Of a DNA stretch of 64,000 bases, positions 44,395-55,627 are shown in pieces. Each line of letters starts with the position of its first letter. Position 1 is the first letter of the stretch. The notes below the pieces were generated by a model. It worked only from the letters and a program-made list of their open reading frames with translations, searched no databases and was not told where the DNA came from. The stretch is from Trebonia sp963773105 (GTDB taxonomy: Bacteria > Actinomycetota > Actinomycetes > Streptosporangiales > Streptosporangiaceae): positions 620,001-684,000 of the forward strand of contig CAVZAA010000003.1 of NCBI GenBank assembly GCA_963773105.1, read 5' to 3'. A program made the translations under genes and the position numbers.

Positions 44395-45315
44395 CTAGCG
44401 CGGGGGCGGGGTCGGCGCGGCCGGCGGGGTCGGCGCGGCCGCCTGGGTCGGCCCGGCGCGAGCGGCGACGTGGGGCGAGCGGTACGCCAGGGCGACGACG
44501 CCGACCGACATGATGATCAGTCCCACTACCTCGGCGGCGATGGCGGCGGGACTGCTGGCGAGCTGCTCGTTCAGCCAAACCAGGCCGATGCCGATCGCCA
44601 CCAGGGGGTCGGTGACGGTCCGGATGGCCAGGACCGGGGCGATGAGGGAGCTCTCCTGGAAGGCGTTCTGATTGAGCAGGAAGCCGAGCGGCTCGGCGAC
44701 GATGAACGCGTAGAGCGGCCACTGCAGCGACGGCGGGTTGAAGCCCAGGCCGATGGTTTGCGTCAGCTCCTTGAGCAGGAACGCCGTGACCCCGAAGATC
44801 ACGCCGCAGGCGAACGCGGTGGCCAGCGGCAGGAACCGCTGCGGGCTGACGCGCCACGCGACCAGGCACAACACGATGGTTACGGCCACGCCGACGCCCA
44901 GCGGCACCAGGATCGACGGCCCGACGCTGACCGGCGGGGAGGTCGGCCTGGCCACCGCCAGGAACAGCACCAGGCCGCCGGTGCAGCACAGGACCCCGGC
45001 GACGGTCATCCGGTCGGGCCGCCGGCGGGCCAAGGCATAGGAGATCACGACCGCGAACAGCAGGTCCAGGACGAGGATCGGCTGCACCAGCGCCAGCGCT
45101 CCGAAGTGCAGGGCGAAGGCCTGCAGCACGGAAGCGAATATATCGACCGTGATCCCGATCAGCCAGAGCCGGTTGGCCACCAGATCGGCGAAGAGCTTGA
45201 AGTCCAGCGGCGGCCGCTTGGCCACCTTGTGGGTGGCGCGCTGCTCGATGACATCGGACGCGCCGAACGTGATGGCACCAGCCATCGCGAACACTACGGC
45301 GAACAGCTCATTCAC
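44395..45315 (-). CDS. DMT-family (EamA-like) permease
   Basis: A membrane protein of about 306 residues with ten hydrophobic helices. Helix 1 is FAVVFAMAGAITFGASDVI, followed by QRATHKVAKRPPLDFKLFAD, and the C-terminal repeat has TDPLVAIGIGLVWLNEQL, the conserved Glu region of the EamA fold. The tail is Ala/Pro-rich. The GTG at 45315 is a tentative start; the open frame goes on to 45432. It is divergent from the flavoprotein gene. Substrate unknown. Confidence 0.8.
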   Translation of the reverse strand: MNELFAVVFAMAGAITFGASDVIEQRATHKVAKRPPLDFKLFADLVANRLWLIGITVDIFASVLQAFALHFGALALVQPILVLDLLFAVVISYALARRRPDRMTVAGVLCCTGGLVLFLAVARPTSPPVSVGPSILVPLGVGVAVTIVLCLVAWRVSPQRFLPLATAFACGVIFGVTAFLLKELTQTIGLGFNPPSLQWPLYAFIVAEPLGFLLNQNAFQESSLIAPVLAIRTVTDPLVAIGIGLVWLNEQLASSPAAIAAEVVGLIIMSVGVVALAYRSPHVAARAGPTQAAAPTPPAAPTPPPR

Positions 45316-45420
45316 AATGGACTCGATGCCTCCGGTCAGGGCCGGCAAGTTGCTGCACGTAGAGAGGTGGTCTACCCACTCTTGCGGGGCCTCCACCAGG
45401 TCGGGACAGAAGGGATCACG

Positions 45421-46875
45421 ATGCAGGGGCACGATTGCGATGTCGTCGTCGTCGGGGGCGGCCCGGCCGGGGCGGCGGCCGCTGCGCGGCTGGCCGGCCG
45501 GGGGTTCCGGACCGTGCTGGTCGACCGGGCCAGCTTCCCGCGCGACAAGGTGTGCGGCGACTTCGTCGGGCCGATGGCGCTGGCCGAGCTGGCCGACCTG
45601 GGCGTGGCCCAGCTAGAGGCGTTCGGCGCGACAGCCGCCATGGCAACCCTGGCGCTGCACGTCGACGCCGACCGGCCCGCCCTACTCGACATCCCGAAGG
45701 TCGACGGGATTCCCGGCTACGGCCGGGTCATCCCCCGTCTGCAGCTGGACGCCTGGATCGTCGACGCGGCCCGGCAGGCCGGAGGGACCATCCTGGACGG
45801 GCGGAAGGCGGAAGCGGTGCTGCGGGCGCCGGACTCGGTCACCGTCCGGGGGGACGGCGCGGCCGGCCCGTGGCAGCTGCGCGCCCGGCTGCTGCTGGGA
45901 GCCGACGGCAGCAACTCGATGGTGGCGCGTACGCTGCGCGGCGGCGCGCCCCCCGGCCGGGACCGGATAACGGCGGTGCGGGCCTACTTCGATGACGTCG
46001 AAGGCCCGGACGGCCAGGGCGACGTCTGGTTTCGCAGCGATACCTTCCCCGGCTATCACTGGCTGTTCCCGGCGGCGGGCGGGTCGGCCAACCTGGGCGT
46101 CGGCATGCTGGTGTCCACCTATCCGCAGTCCGCGCGCAATCTGCGCGACATGCTGCAACAGCTGATAGCCGAGGACGCCTCGGTGCGGCGCCGGCTGCGG
46201 GGTGCGCGGATGCGCGGCAAGGTCCTCGGGCACCCGCTGACGACCTACGATCCGCAGCTGCCGCTGATCGGCGACCGGGTGATGCTGCTGGGCGACGCGG
46301 CCGGGCTGATCAACCCGCTGAACGGCGAGGGGATCCAGTACGCGCTGCACAGCGCGCGGTGGGCGGCCGACATCGCGGCTGACCGTCTCGCTTCAGATCG
46401 GCTGGACGCGGCCTCGCTCAAGGACTACCAGCAGCGCGTGCAGCAGACCCTGCGCACCGACATGGCGTTGTCCCGCCTCATCGTCCAGCTCTTCCGCAAC
46501 CGCAAACTGAACCAGGTCTGGCTGGGCGCCCTGCGGTCGATCACGGATCGGGCGACGACCGACCCGGACTACGCCCACCATGTCGGCTGCGTCCTCACCG
46601 GCCTGACCCCAGAGGTCAGCGCGGTCGGCACCGGCACCGCCGCCCGGATCTTCGGACAGGCCATGGTCTCCCCGCTGGCGGGCGCGTCATGGCACCGCCT
46701 CGGCCGCGGGCGGCCGGACCGCCTCGCTCCGGCGACGCCGGACGAGTTCAGGAGCTGGGCCGCGGGGACCGGGCAGGCGCTGGCTGAGTTCGCTGCTCAG
46801 CTAACCCGCGCAGCGATCACCCGCAGCCGGCCGACATCTGCGCTGACCCCGGGGCCAGGGACAGGCGGGCGGTGA
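45421..46875 (+). CDS. Geranylgeranyl reductase-family FAD-dependent oxidoreductase
   Basis: A 484-residue flavoprotein. The N-terminal FAD motif is CDVVVVGGGPAGAAAAARLA, with DRASFPRDKVCGDFVGP following, the usual GGR-family start. The second FAD motif is VMLLGDAAGLINPLNGEGI. The family reduces isoprenoid or polyketide double bonds or hydroxylates aromatic rings. The frame is open far upstream to 44161 but that part is antisense to the DMT gene. A repeat element begins just at its 3' end. Confidence 0.88.
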   Translation: MQGHDCDVVVVGGGPAGAAAAARLAGRGFRTVLVDRASFPRDKVCGDFVGPMALAELADLGVAQLEAFGATAAMATLALHVDADRPALLDIPKVDGIPGYGRVIPRLQLDAWIVDAARQAGGTILDGRKAEAVLRAPDSVTVRGDGAAGPWQLRARLLLGADGSNSMVARTLRGGAPPGRDRITAVRAYFDDVEGPDGQGDVWFRSDTFPGYHWLFPAAGGSANLGVGMLVSTYPQSARNLRDMLQQLIAEDASVRRRLRGARMRGKVLGHPLTTYDPQLPLIGDRVMLLGDAAGLINPLNGEGIQYALHSARWAADIAADRLASDRLDAASLKDYQQRVQQTLRTDMALSRLIVQLFRNRKLNQVWLGALRSITDRATTDPDYAHHVGCVLTGLTPEVSAVGTGTAARIFGQAMVSPLAGASWHRLGRGRPDRLAPATPDEFRSWAAGTGQALAEFAAQLTRAAITRSRPTSALTPGPGTGGR

Positions 46876-46918
46876 CGCGGAGGGCAGGGTCCGTTCGGAA
46901 TGATCATGAATTTGACTT
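46871..46918 (+). repeat. Dispersed GGTCCGTTCG element copy (long form)
   Basis: GGTGACGCGGAGGGCAGGG, TCCGTTCGGAATGATCATG and AATTTGACTTTT. It overlaps the stop codon of the flavoprotein gene and is almost identical in its first 35 bases to the inverted copy at 60189-60237. Confidence 0.85.
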
Positions 46919-46986
46919 TTCCCTCATTCCGCCCAAGCGGTTGCCCCGGTCACTGCGCGTGGGCAGTGGCCGGCAAAAATGGACAC

Positions 46987-49087
46987 ATGGCACGCGCGAG
47001 GATGTTGACGAGTCCGCCGCGTCCCCGGTCTGAGAGCGAGCGACGCGAGCCGATAAGGCCCGGCCCGCTGTCTGGCCGGTACGCGCCGACGGCGGCGATG
47101 GTGGTCCTGTTCCTGGTTCCCTATCTGGGTTTGTCGGGCGCCCTGCAGCCGCTCACGCCGATCATCGCGAGCCAGCTGCATACGAGCGAGCAGACGATCG
47201 CCATCGGCTACGGTCTGGCCAACGCCGGCTATGCGCTCGGCACGGTGCTGGCGGTGCAGCTCGCCCAGCATTGGCCGCAACGGCGGCTGATGGTGGTCTA
47301 CGCCACCTTGCTGGTGATCGGGTCGGTGCTCGCGGCCTCCGCGAACGGGGCGGCGATGTTCATCGTCGGGCATGTGCTGCAGGGGCTGTGCACCAGCCTG
47401 CTGCTCATCGCCGCGACGCCGCCGCTGATCCTGGGCTACCCGGTGAAGAAGCTCCGCTCGACGGCGGTGATCTTTAACCTGTGCATCTTCGGCGCGGTGG
47501 CGGCGGGCCCGCTCATCGGCGGGGCCCAGGCCTCGTTCCACGCCTGGCGGCCGCTGTTCTGGATCGTGGCCGGGGTCGCCTTCCTGGGGCTGGTGATGTC
47601 GCTGCTGACGTTCTCGGACGCGCCCCCGGCCGACCTCAGCGCCCCGCGGGACCCGATCGCCATCGGGCTGGCGGCGACCGGCTCGGTGGCGGCCTTCTTC
47701 GGCGCGGCGGAGCTACTCACGCACCGGTTCCTCGACCCGGTCGCGGTGGTTCCGCTGCTCGTCGGGGTGGCGCTGATCGCGGCCTTGATCGTGTACGAAT
47801 ACCGGGCCCGTCATCCCCTCCTCATCCTGCGCAACCTGGTCTCCACGATCCCGATGACCGGGGTGGTGATCGCGATCTGCGCGGCGGCGGCCGCGACCTC
47901 GGCGATCGCGCTCACGTCGACCGTGCAGGCGCCCCATTACACGCCACTGCATCTGGGACTGCTGTACATCCCGGAGCTGGCGGCGGCCGTTCTCACCGCT
48001 TTCGTGTTCGGCGCGGTGTTCAGCACGCGCTTCATCCACTACTACGCCCTGACCGGGATGGTGATCCTGGCCGCCGGAATCCTGGTCCTGCGGGCCGTTA
48101 TTCCGCCGGGCTCGGCGCTCACCCTGGCCGGCTCCGCGCTGGTCGGCATCGGCATCGGCGCCTCGGTCGTGCCGGCCCTGTTCCTGGCCGGGTATTCGCT
48201 GCGCTCGGCCTCCATCCAGCGCGTGTTCGCCATCCTGGAGCTGCTGCGGGCCATCGCCGCGTTCTTGATCGCGCCGATCTTGCTGCACTTCGCGGTCACG
48301 GCGACGGGCCTGCCGAGCGCGGGCTACAACACCGCCCTGTGGATCTGCTTCGGGCTGTCGGCGGGCGGGGCGGTCGTCGGCGTGCTGCTGTACGTGCTCG
48401 GCCGGGTGCGGCCGACGGCCCCGGCGCTGCAGACGTGGATGGGCGGCATGGAGCCAGCCTGGGAGTCGCCGCCGCTGCTGGCCGCGCTCCGGCCCGGCGC
48501 GCGGCTGCCGACGCTGGCCGCGGCGGCCGCGGCGGCCGCCTTGTCCGGCGGCGGGCGGCTGGTCACGGCGTCGGCGGGGCTTCCCGGCCTCCCGCGCCGG
48601 CATACGGCCCCCGAACGGGAGGCGGTTGGGCCGGTGGTGTTCGCCTACGACGGCTCCCGGCTGGCGCAGCGGGCGATCGCCGAGGCCGGCCGTCAGCTGC
48701 CCGCCGGGCGCGACGCGCTGGTGCTCACCGTCTGGCGGACGTTCAACGTCGGCTTCATCCCGGAACCCGGGGCTCATTTCGACGCGGCGTGCGCCAACTC
48801 GGTCGGGGAGGCGGCCGAGCAGACCGCCGCGCACGGAGCCGCGCTGGCCGAGGAGGCCGGGTTCTCTGCGGAGGCGCTGGCGGTGCAGGGGACGCCGACC
48901 GCCAAGGCGGTCACCGACGCGGCCGACGATCACGACGCCAGCCTCATCGTCCTCGGCGCTCATCGCAAGGCCGGGCTCGGCGGCCGGGTGGCGGGCAGCG
49001 TCGCCGCCGAGGTCGCCTCCCGCTCGCAGCGGGCGGTCATGATCGTGCATGACGAGAAGGGAGCCGGGGACGAGGCCGCGTTATCGG
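46987..49087 (+). CDS. MFS transporter fused to a universal stress protein domain (no stop in frame)
   Basis: From the ATG at 46987 the protein has about 450 residues of MFS-type membrane domain (AAMVVLFLVPYLGLSGALQP, VLQGLCTSLLLIAATPPLI and more), then a UspA domain: VVFAYDGSRLAQRAIAEAG and, near 48955, SLIVLGAHRKAGLGGRVAG followed by SRSQRAVMIVHD. The UspA nucleotide motif G-2x-G-9x-G-[ST] is present in approximate form. Architecture MFS-Usp is known in actinobacteria. No stop codon follows; the same frame runs on into the papain-fold/KAP protein. Another frame has TAG at 49088, so a lost or gained base near there is likely. The end given is approximate. Confidence 0.75.
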
Positions 49088-49188
49088 TAGGCTCGGTCAG
49101 CGCGGCCCAGGCGAGCGCGGGTAGCGACAGCGGAACTCGCAAGTCGTTACTATCGCTGTGCAGCCAGCCCTTTCAGAGAGGCGCCGCG

Positions 49189-51216
49189 TTGGCCAGCCCA
49201 CCTCAGACATCAGCCGCCCGGATGCCGACCACGAGTCCGGCGTACCCGCCGCTCGAGAGTTCGCCCTACGCGGTGCACAGCAGCGGGCGCCGCGAGCGCT
49301 GGTGGTTCTCCGACGGGATGTGGCTGAATCAAGGCCAGACCGGCGATGTCGTCGGCTTCGCGTGGACGCACTGGCTGGCCGATCGCGGACTGGAGGTCAC
49401 CGGCACAGAGCTCGGGGCGGAGTTCGCGACGCAACTGCAGCGCGAGGCGCAGGCGCTTGGGGGCGGACAGGTCGGCCCTCAGTACGGCGGCCGGACAGAT
49501 GCGGCGGCGGCGATCCTGCTGGCGCGTGGGCTAGTCGAGGAGTGCTATTCGTTCACCAGCGTGGATGCAGTCGTCGACGCTGTCCTCGAACGCGGTCCGG
49601 TGATCGCGTCCATGCGCTGGCGGCAAGCGATGTTCACGCCAGTGGACGTCGATGGATGGTCAGTATGCCGGGTTGACCCAGACGAAGGCATCGCCGGCGG
49701 CCACTGCGTCCTGCTCAACGGCGTCGCGCTCAACCTGGTCATCGGCGGGGTGACCGGATTCGTCCGGCTGAAGAACACCTGGGGACGCGAGTGGGCCGAC
49801 GAAGGGCACGCGCTCATCAGCATCGGCGATCTCAGTGCCGTTATCGACCCTGAGCAATGCCTCCTGCCGATTCCGAATGCCACCGTGCTGCGCCCCGGGA
49901 TCCGTCAGGACGCCGCTACCGACGGCGCCGCCGCGCGGCGCGACCTCGTGGAGGATGTCCCGGTTGAGGACCGGCGCTACCAGCCGCGCCAGGTTCGCTT
50001 CGAGCAGTCCTCCATCTCCGGCGACCTGGCGACGCGGCGGGACACCGTGGGCGCGGCGGCCTACGCGGAAGCGATCGCGCGCGGAATCCAGCACCCCGAC
50101 ACGAAGGCGCCGCTGACCATCGGCATCAAGGCGCCGTGGGGGGCCGGCAAGACCTCGCTGATGCGGATGATCCGCGATCGGCTGGAGTGGCCCGATCTGG
50201 ACGGTACCTCGGAGAAACTGCGCCAGATCCACCTGACGACCGTGGCCGCCAAGCGCGTCTCGGCGACCGCCAGGGAGTCCGCGGTGACTGGATCGGAAGC
50301 GCTGGGCACCGTGACCAACCGGGCGGTGCTGCGGAAGTTGAAGCACGCCGGCGAGGATCCGGCGCCCGGGGAGCTCAAGGCCGATCTGGGGAAGGCCGGC
50401 GCCGACGCTCCGCAGGACCATGACCGATGGCGGCCCACCGTCTGGTTTAACCCGTGGATGTACCAGACCGGCGAGCAGGTATGGGCGGGCCTCGCGAACG
50501 AGATCATCGGTCAGGTTACCGAGCGGATGACCCGCGGCGAGCGGGAGCACTTCTGGCTCTACCTCAACCGCGCCCGCGTCGATGAGCAGGCGGTCCGGCG
50601 GAAGATCTACGGGCTGGTGCTGAGCCGCGCGGTGCCGTACGCGCTCTTCGGCCTCATCATCGCGGCCGGAGGGATCGCGCTGCTCGTCAGCGGGACCGGC
50701 TGGCTGGGCGGGTCGGTGGCGCTCCTGGGACCGGCGGTGATGGTGGCAGGCGGCGGCCTGGCGGGGTGGCGGGCGCTCGGCTCGCATGTCGGTGCCAGCC
50801 TCACCCCCCTGGTCAAACCCGCGACCGACGCCAGGCAGTTCGCGTCCGGTCAGCTGGCCGGCAGCTACTCGGAGCTCGTCGTGAGCCCCGACTACCGGGC
50901 TCAGGCCGGTTATCTGTACCTCGTGCACACCGACATCCGACGCGTCCTCGACCTCGTCGCGACGCCCGACCGCCCGCTGGTCATCTTCGTGGACGACCTC
51001 GATCGCTGCTCGCCGGGAACGGTGGTGCAGGTGATCGAGGGAAAGGGGGCTACCGAACTGCATCTTCGTGATCGCGATGGAACCGGAGATGGTGCGCGCA
51101 CATCGAGGCCGCTTACGCCAGTCTCGTCCACCCTCGTGTCACCGCCAGGCCACGCGGGCAGGGCCGGCTGGCGCTCTGGAGAGACGAGCTGCTGGCGCTG
51201 CGCGATGGCCGGATGA
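49189..51216 (+). pseudogene. Papain-fold plus KAP P-loop NTPase protein, frameshifted near its end
   Basis: A TTG at 49189, with GAGAG upstream and a TACTAT -10-like box at 49148, is the likely own start, although the frame is open from the previous gene. Residues about 35-225 are a papain (C1)-type fold: MWLNQGQTGDVVGFAWTHWL, GGHCVLLNG and VRLKNTWGREW give the Gln, His172 and Asn196 positions, but the catalytic Cys position (54) is Val. Residues about 290 on are a KAP NTPase: Walker A APWGAGKT (315-322), WFNPWMYQTGEQVWAGLANE, two membrane helices inserted near residues 480-530, and Walker B IFVDDLDRCSPGTVVQVIE. After that the sense moves to other frames (CIFVIAMEPEMVRAH; then HIEAAYASLV), so the C-terminus is lost or misread. 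Confidence 0.65.
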
Positions 51217-51411
51217 CGTGTCATGAGCCTTCCCGCGGTGATCGCCGCGACCGGCGACCGAGACGCCCCGGGCACTCAAGCCGCGCGGCCAGCGCCCAGG
51301 CACGCGCGGCGACGGCGCGGGCGGGGCGCACGGCGCGGCGCTGCGGGCGGCGCTCGCGGGCGTCCGGCCGGAGCGGGGCGCCGGGAGGGCGCCGAGTGAT
51401 CGAGCGGCGGC

Positions 51412-54400
51412 TCACCGCCAGCGACGGAGGTGCGGGGGAGAGAGGAGGGCTCGGAAGGAACCGGCGGCCACTGCGGGTGATGCTCTCGCGCACGCCGATG
51501 CCAGCGCTTGGTCAGCTCGGCGAACCGGCCTGGTGATCTCGATGCCGTTGACCTGGGCGTTGTCCTTGACGGTGACGAACTGGATGGTGATGGCGCCGGC
51601 GCTGCTGGCGGTGGCGGTGAAGGACTCGGCGACCGCCTTGAACTCGCCGCCGGCGGTGGCGAAGATGTCGAAGTTGGTCAGCACCTGCGTGCCGTTGATG
51701 AGGACGTTGAAGGTCCGCGACCCGGCGGTGGTCCAGTACTGCGCGGCGAAGTCGAGCCGACGGTGTAGCTCGCGCCGGCGGTCACGCCGCGGCATGTGGA
51801 GGTAGAAGTTGCCGTACCGGTTGTGCTGGTAGACCGACTGCGGCGCCGGGTTGGTCACGCCGGTGGTGGTGATCGCGTTGGTGGTGGCCGCGGTCGCGCC
51901 GCCGGTGAAGTCCTCATCGGCCACGAACGGCGCGGCCGCCGGGCCGCCGGCCGAGATGTCCACGCCGCCGGTGCCGGTACCGGGGCTCACGGTCCAGGTG
52001 AAGGTGGCGGTGCCGTGCGCGCCGGTGGTGTCGGTGGCGGTGACCGTGACCGTCGAGGTGCCCGCCGTGGTCGGGGTGCCGGAGATCAGCCCGGTGGCGG
52101 AGTTGATCGACAGCCCGGCGGGCAGGCCGGTGGCGGTGTAGGTGAGGGTCTGGCCGGACGCGGAGTCGCTGGCGCGGATCTGCAGGCTGGCGGCGGTGCC
52201 GACGGTGGCGGTCTGGTTGCCGGGGCTGGTGACGGTGACGGTGTTGGCGGTGCCGCCGCTGCTGGGGTAGATCTCGATGCCGTTGACCTGGGCGTTGTCC
52301 TTGACGGTGACGAACTGGATGGTGATGGCCCCGGCGCTGCTGGCGGTGGCGGTGAACGGCTCGGCCACCGCCTTGAACTCCCCGCCGGCGGTGGCGAAGA
52401 TGTCGAAGTTGGTCAGTACCTGGGTCCCGTTGATGAGGACGTTGAAGGTCCGCGACCCGGCGGTGGTCCAGTACTCCTCGGCGAAGTCGCAGCCGCACGG
52501 TGTAGCTGGCGCCGGCGGTCAGGCCGGGGATGGTGTAGGTGAAGTTGCCGTAGCGGTTGTGCTGGTAGACCGACTGCGGCGCGGGGTTGGTCACGCCGGT
52601 GGTGGTGATCGCGTTGGTGGTGGTCGCGGTCGCGCCGCCGGCGAAGTCCTCGTCGGCCGCGAACGGCGCGGCCGCCGGGCCGCCGGCCGAGATATCCACG
52701 CCGCCGGTGCCGGAAATGGAACCCACGGTAGCTGAACGAAGTCGACCCGCTGGCGCCGGTGGTGTCGGTGACGGTGACTGTGACGCTGGACGTGCCGCGT
52801 GGTTGGCGTGCCGCTGATCAGGCCGTTGACGAGTTGATGGAAGCCGGCGGGCAGGCCGGTCGCGCCGTAGGTGAGGGTTTGGCCGGACGCGGAGTCGGTC
52901 GCGCCGATCTGCAGGCTGGCGGCGGTGCCGACGGTGGAGGTCTGGTTGGCCGGAGTGGTGACGGTGACGATGTGGGCGTTGGTGCCAGGCGAGACGGTCC
53001 AGACGAAGCTCTGGGTGGCGTAGGCGCCGTTGCCGTCCTTCGCGGTGACGGTCACCGTGCTGGTGCCGTTGGTGGCGGGGGTGCCGGAGATGACGCCGGC
53101 GGAGGAGATCGACAGGCCGGCGGGCAGGCCGGTGGCGGAGTAGGTCAGCGTCTGGCCGCTGGTGGAGTCCGTTCCGCTGAGGGTGACCGAGGAGGCGGCA
53201 CTGCCGGCCAGGCTGGCCTGCGGGCCGGGGTTGGCCAGGGTGACCGGGGCGCCGAGCTGGCTGGAGGCGACGGCCAGGGTGCCGGTCAGCGGCAGGCTGG
53301 CGCTGGAGTCGCCGACGGAGACCGTGTAGTTGCCGGCGGCTGGTGGCCCAGGCGTTGGAGCTGCTGTTCCAGTACTGCAGGTTCTGCTGGGTGAGGGGGA
53401 AGGTGACGGTGGTCGATGCCCCGGCGGCCAGGTTCACCCGCTGGAAGCCCTCCAGCTGAAGCGGCGGCTGGCCGGAGGCGGACGGGTCGGTGACGTACAG
53501 CTGGGCGACGTCCGCGCCGGAGCGGGAGCCGGTGTTGGTCACGGTGGCGGTCACGGTGGCCGCGCCGCCCGCGGTCAGCGGGCCGACGTGCAGGTTGCTG
53601 AACGAGAAGGTCGTGTACGACAGGCCGTACCCGAACGGGAACAGCGGCGTCAGGCCCTGGCTGTCATACCAGCGGTAGCCGACGTCGATGCCCTCGGAGT
53701 ACTGCACGGTGCCGCCGGTGCCGGGCCACTGCGCGGTGGTGCTGGCGGACCTGCGACAGCGCGGTCAGGAAGGTGACGGTCAGGTGCCGGAAGGGTCGTA
53801 CTGGACAGGACGTTGCCGATCGCGGTTCCTCCTCCTGGCCCGGGTACCAGGCCTCGAGCACGCCCTTCACCAAGGAGAGCCAGGGCATGGTGACCGCGGA
53901 GCCGGTGTTGAGGACCACGATGGTGTTCGGGTTGGCCGCGGCCACCGAGGTGATCAGGTTGTCCTGGGTGCGTGCCGAGGTCGATGCTGGTCAGGTCCGA
54001 GCCCTCGGACTCGCCGAGGTTGGCGAAGACGACCGCGACGCTGGCCGCGGCGGCCGCCGACGCCGCCGAGCTGTCGGAGGAGCCGTCGTTGTAGGTGACG
54101 GTCGTGCCGCTGGGCGCGGCCGCCTGGATGCCCTGCAGCGGGGTGACGGTGCCGCTGGAGTTCACCCGGCGCTGCCGCCGCCGTCGGTCTGCGGGCTGGT
54201 GGAGGCATCCGCACCGAAGACCGAGACCGACTTGGCGACGGAGGTGAGCGGCAGGACGCTGCCGGAGTTCTTCAGCAGCACGGTGCCTTCCTCGGCCAGC
54301 TGCGTCGCGTCCGCCTGGTCGGTGGAGTTCGTCGCGACCGCTGACGGCGATCCGCTCGGCGCCTTGTCGAACAGGCCGAAGGCGAACATCTGGGTCAGGA

Positions 54401-55382
54401 TGTCGCGAGACGGCTGAGTTGATCGTGGCCTGGCTCACTTGCCCGGAGGTGACGGCGCTCTGCAGGGTCGAGCCGTAGAAGCCGTCGTTGCCGGGCATGT
54501 CCATGTCCAGGCCGGCGTTCGCGGAGGCGGCGGTCGAGTGCGTCGCGCCCCAGTCGGAGGTCACGAAGCCGGTGTAGCCGAACTGCTGGCGCAGCACCGT
54601 GGTCAGCGTGTACGGGTTCTGGCAAGCGGCGGTGCCGTTGATCCAGCTGTAAGAGCACATCACCGACGAGGCTGCGCTTTCTGGACCGCGGCCTGGAACG
54701 CGAGCAGGTAGATCTCCTGCTCGGCCTGGGTGCTGACGACCGCGTTGTCGGTCGAGGTGTTGCGGTTGGTCTCCTGGTTGTACACCGCGTAGTGCTTGAC
54801 CTGGGCCATGGTGCCTGCCGACTGCACGCCGCGGATGTCGGCCGCACCCAGCTGCCCGGCTAGGTACGGGTCCTCGCCGATCGACTCGAAGGCCCGGCCC
54901 CAGCGCGGATCGCGCACGATGTTGATCGTCGGGCCGAGGTCGACCGTGCTGCCCTTGGCAGCCTGCTCGGCGCCGATGACGTGGCCGTACTCCTGCTCGG
55001 CGGCGGTGTCCCAGGTGGCCGCGACATCGACCGGCGCGGGCAGCTGGGTGACGTTGCTCATCCCGTCGCCGACGCCGGCCGGGCCGTCCTCCAGGTTCAT
55101 GGCGGGGATGCACAGCGAGCTGATCGCCGGGATGTTCCCGACGTAGCTCGAACCAGACGCGCCCGTCATCAGGGCGATCTCCTGGCTGATCGACATCTGG
55201 GCCATCAGCTCGCTGACGCGCGTGGAGATCGGCGCGGTTGAGTTGACCCACGGGCAAGCGGTCGCCGCGACCGCGTGCGGCGCGACGGCGGAGGCCGCTA
55301 CCAGCGGCGCGGCCACCATGGCAAGGACCACGACCGCGATCCGCGTTCGCCTCAGGCGCCATTGGAAAAAGGGTACGCGCAC
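51412..55382 (-). pseudogene. Secreted GH3 beta-glucosidase with Ig-like and malectin domains, many frameshifts
   Basis: GTG at 55382 with GAGGAG 6 nt upstream starts a signal peptide (RIAVVVLAMVAAPLVAASA) and a GH3 domain: STRVSELMAQMSISQEIALM, NLEDGPAGVGDGM, DPRWGRAFESIGEDPYLAGQ. The nucleophile block YTGFVTSDWGATHS is in the next frame. The order continues with FAFGLFDKAP, TVLLKNSGSVLPL, NPNTIVVLNTGSAVTMPWL, SEGIDVGYRWYD, an Fn3-like end, two or three Ig-like (He_PIG) domains and two malectin-type carbohydrate-binding domains. At least ten changes of frame are needed between 54670 and 51750. Family role: removing glucose units from beta-glucans. The true end is near 51540. Confidence 0.75.
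51540..52720. repeat. Direct repeat of about 430 bp encoding malectin domain plus linker
   Basis: The block at about 51540-51985 recurs at about 52272-52715 with an offset near 732 bp and roughly 90% identity by eye, including the coding stretch for KDNAQVNGIEI and for GGVDISAGGPAAAPF. The unit is one malectin-like domain; an Ig-like domain lies between the copies. It is a domain duplication, not a mobile element. Confidence 0.75.
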
Positions 55383-55627
55383 GGGCTACTCCTCACTGAG
55401 AGACATGAACCCGTGCAACAGCGGGCGCCATGCACTCCTCGCGCCGACCGTGAAAAGCGGACGGCGATACGGGAAGTGCCAGTTGTGTTTAGTGCCGACA
55501 ACCCGAGGATGGGTTTGTACTCGGCATGCAATAACACCGAAACCGAGGCGTCAATGGCCAGTGGCCGATGTTAACGGTTCATTAACCGCTCACGGTCTCC
55601 GGGTGATGCGCCGGCAGGGAGCGGGTC

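Noticed and set aside
44161..45420. Long open upstream extension of the flavoprotein frame (a 904-residue frame)
   Set aside because: It is antisense to a clear DMT permease gene, is rich in Arg, Gly and Asp as GC-rich shadow frames are, and the FAD motif marks the real start at 45421.
46900..46986. Upstream start of the MFS-Usp protein giving MIMNLTFPS
   Set aside because: Those codons come from the dispersed repeat element; the same peptide-like run appears at the 39.4-kb copy, so it reflects the repeat and not the protein.
51540..53300. Regularly repeated blocks resembling a repeat array
   Set aside because: The periodicity is that of protein domains (malectin and Ig-like) with coding sense, not short direct repeats with unique spacers; it is not a CRISPR array.
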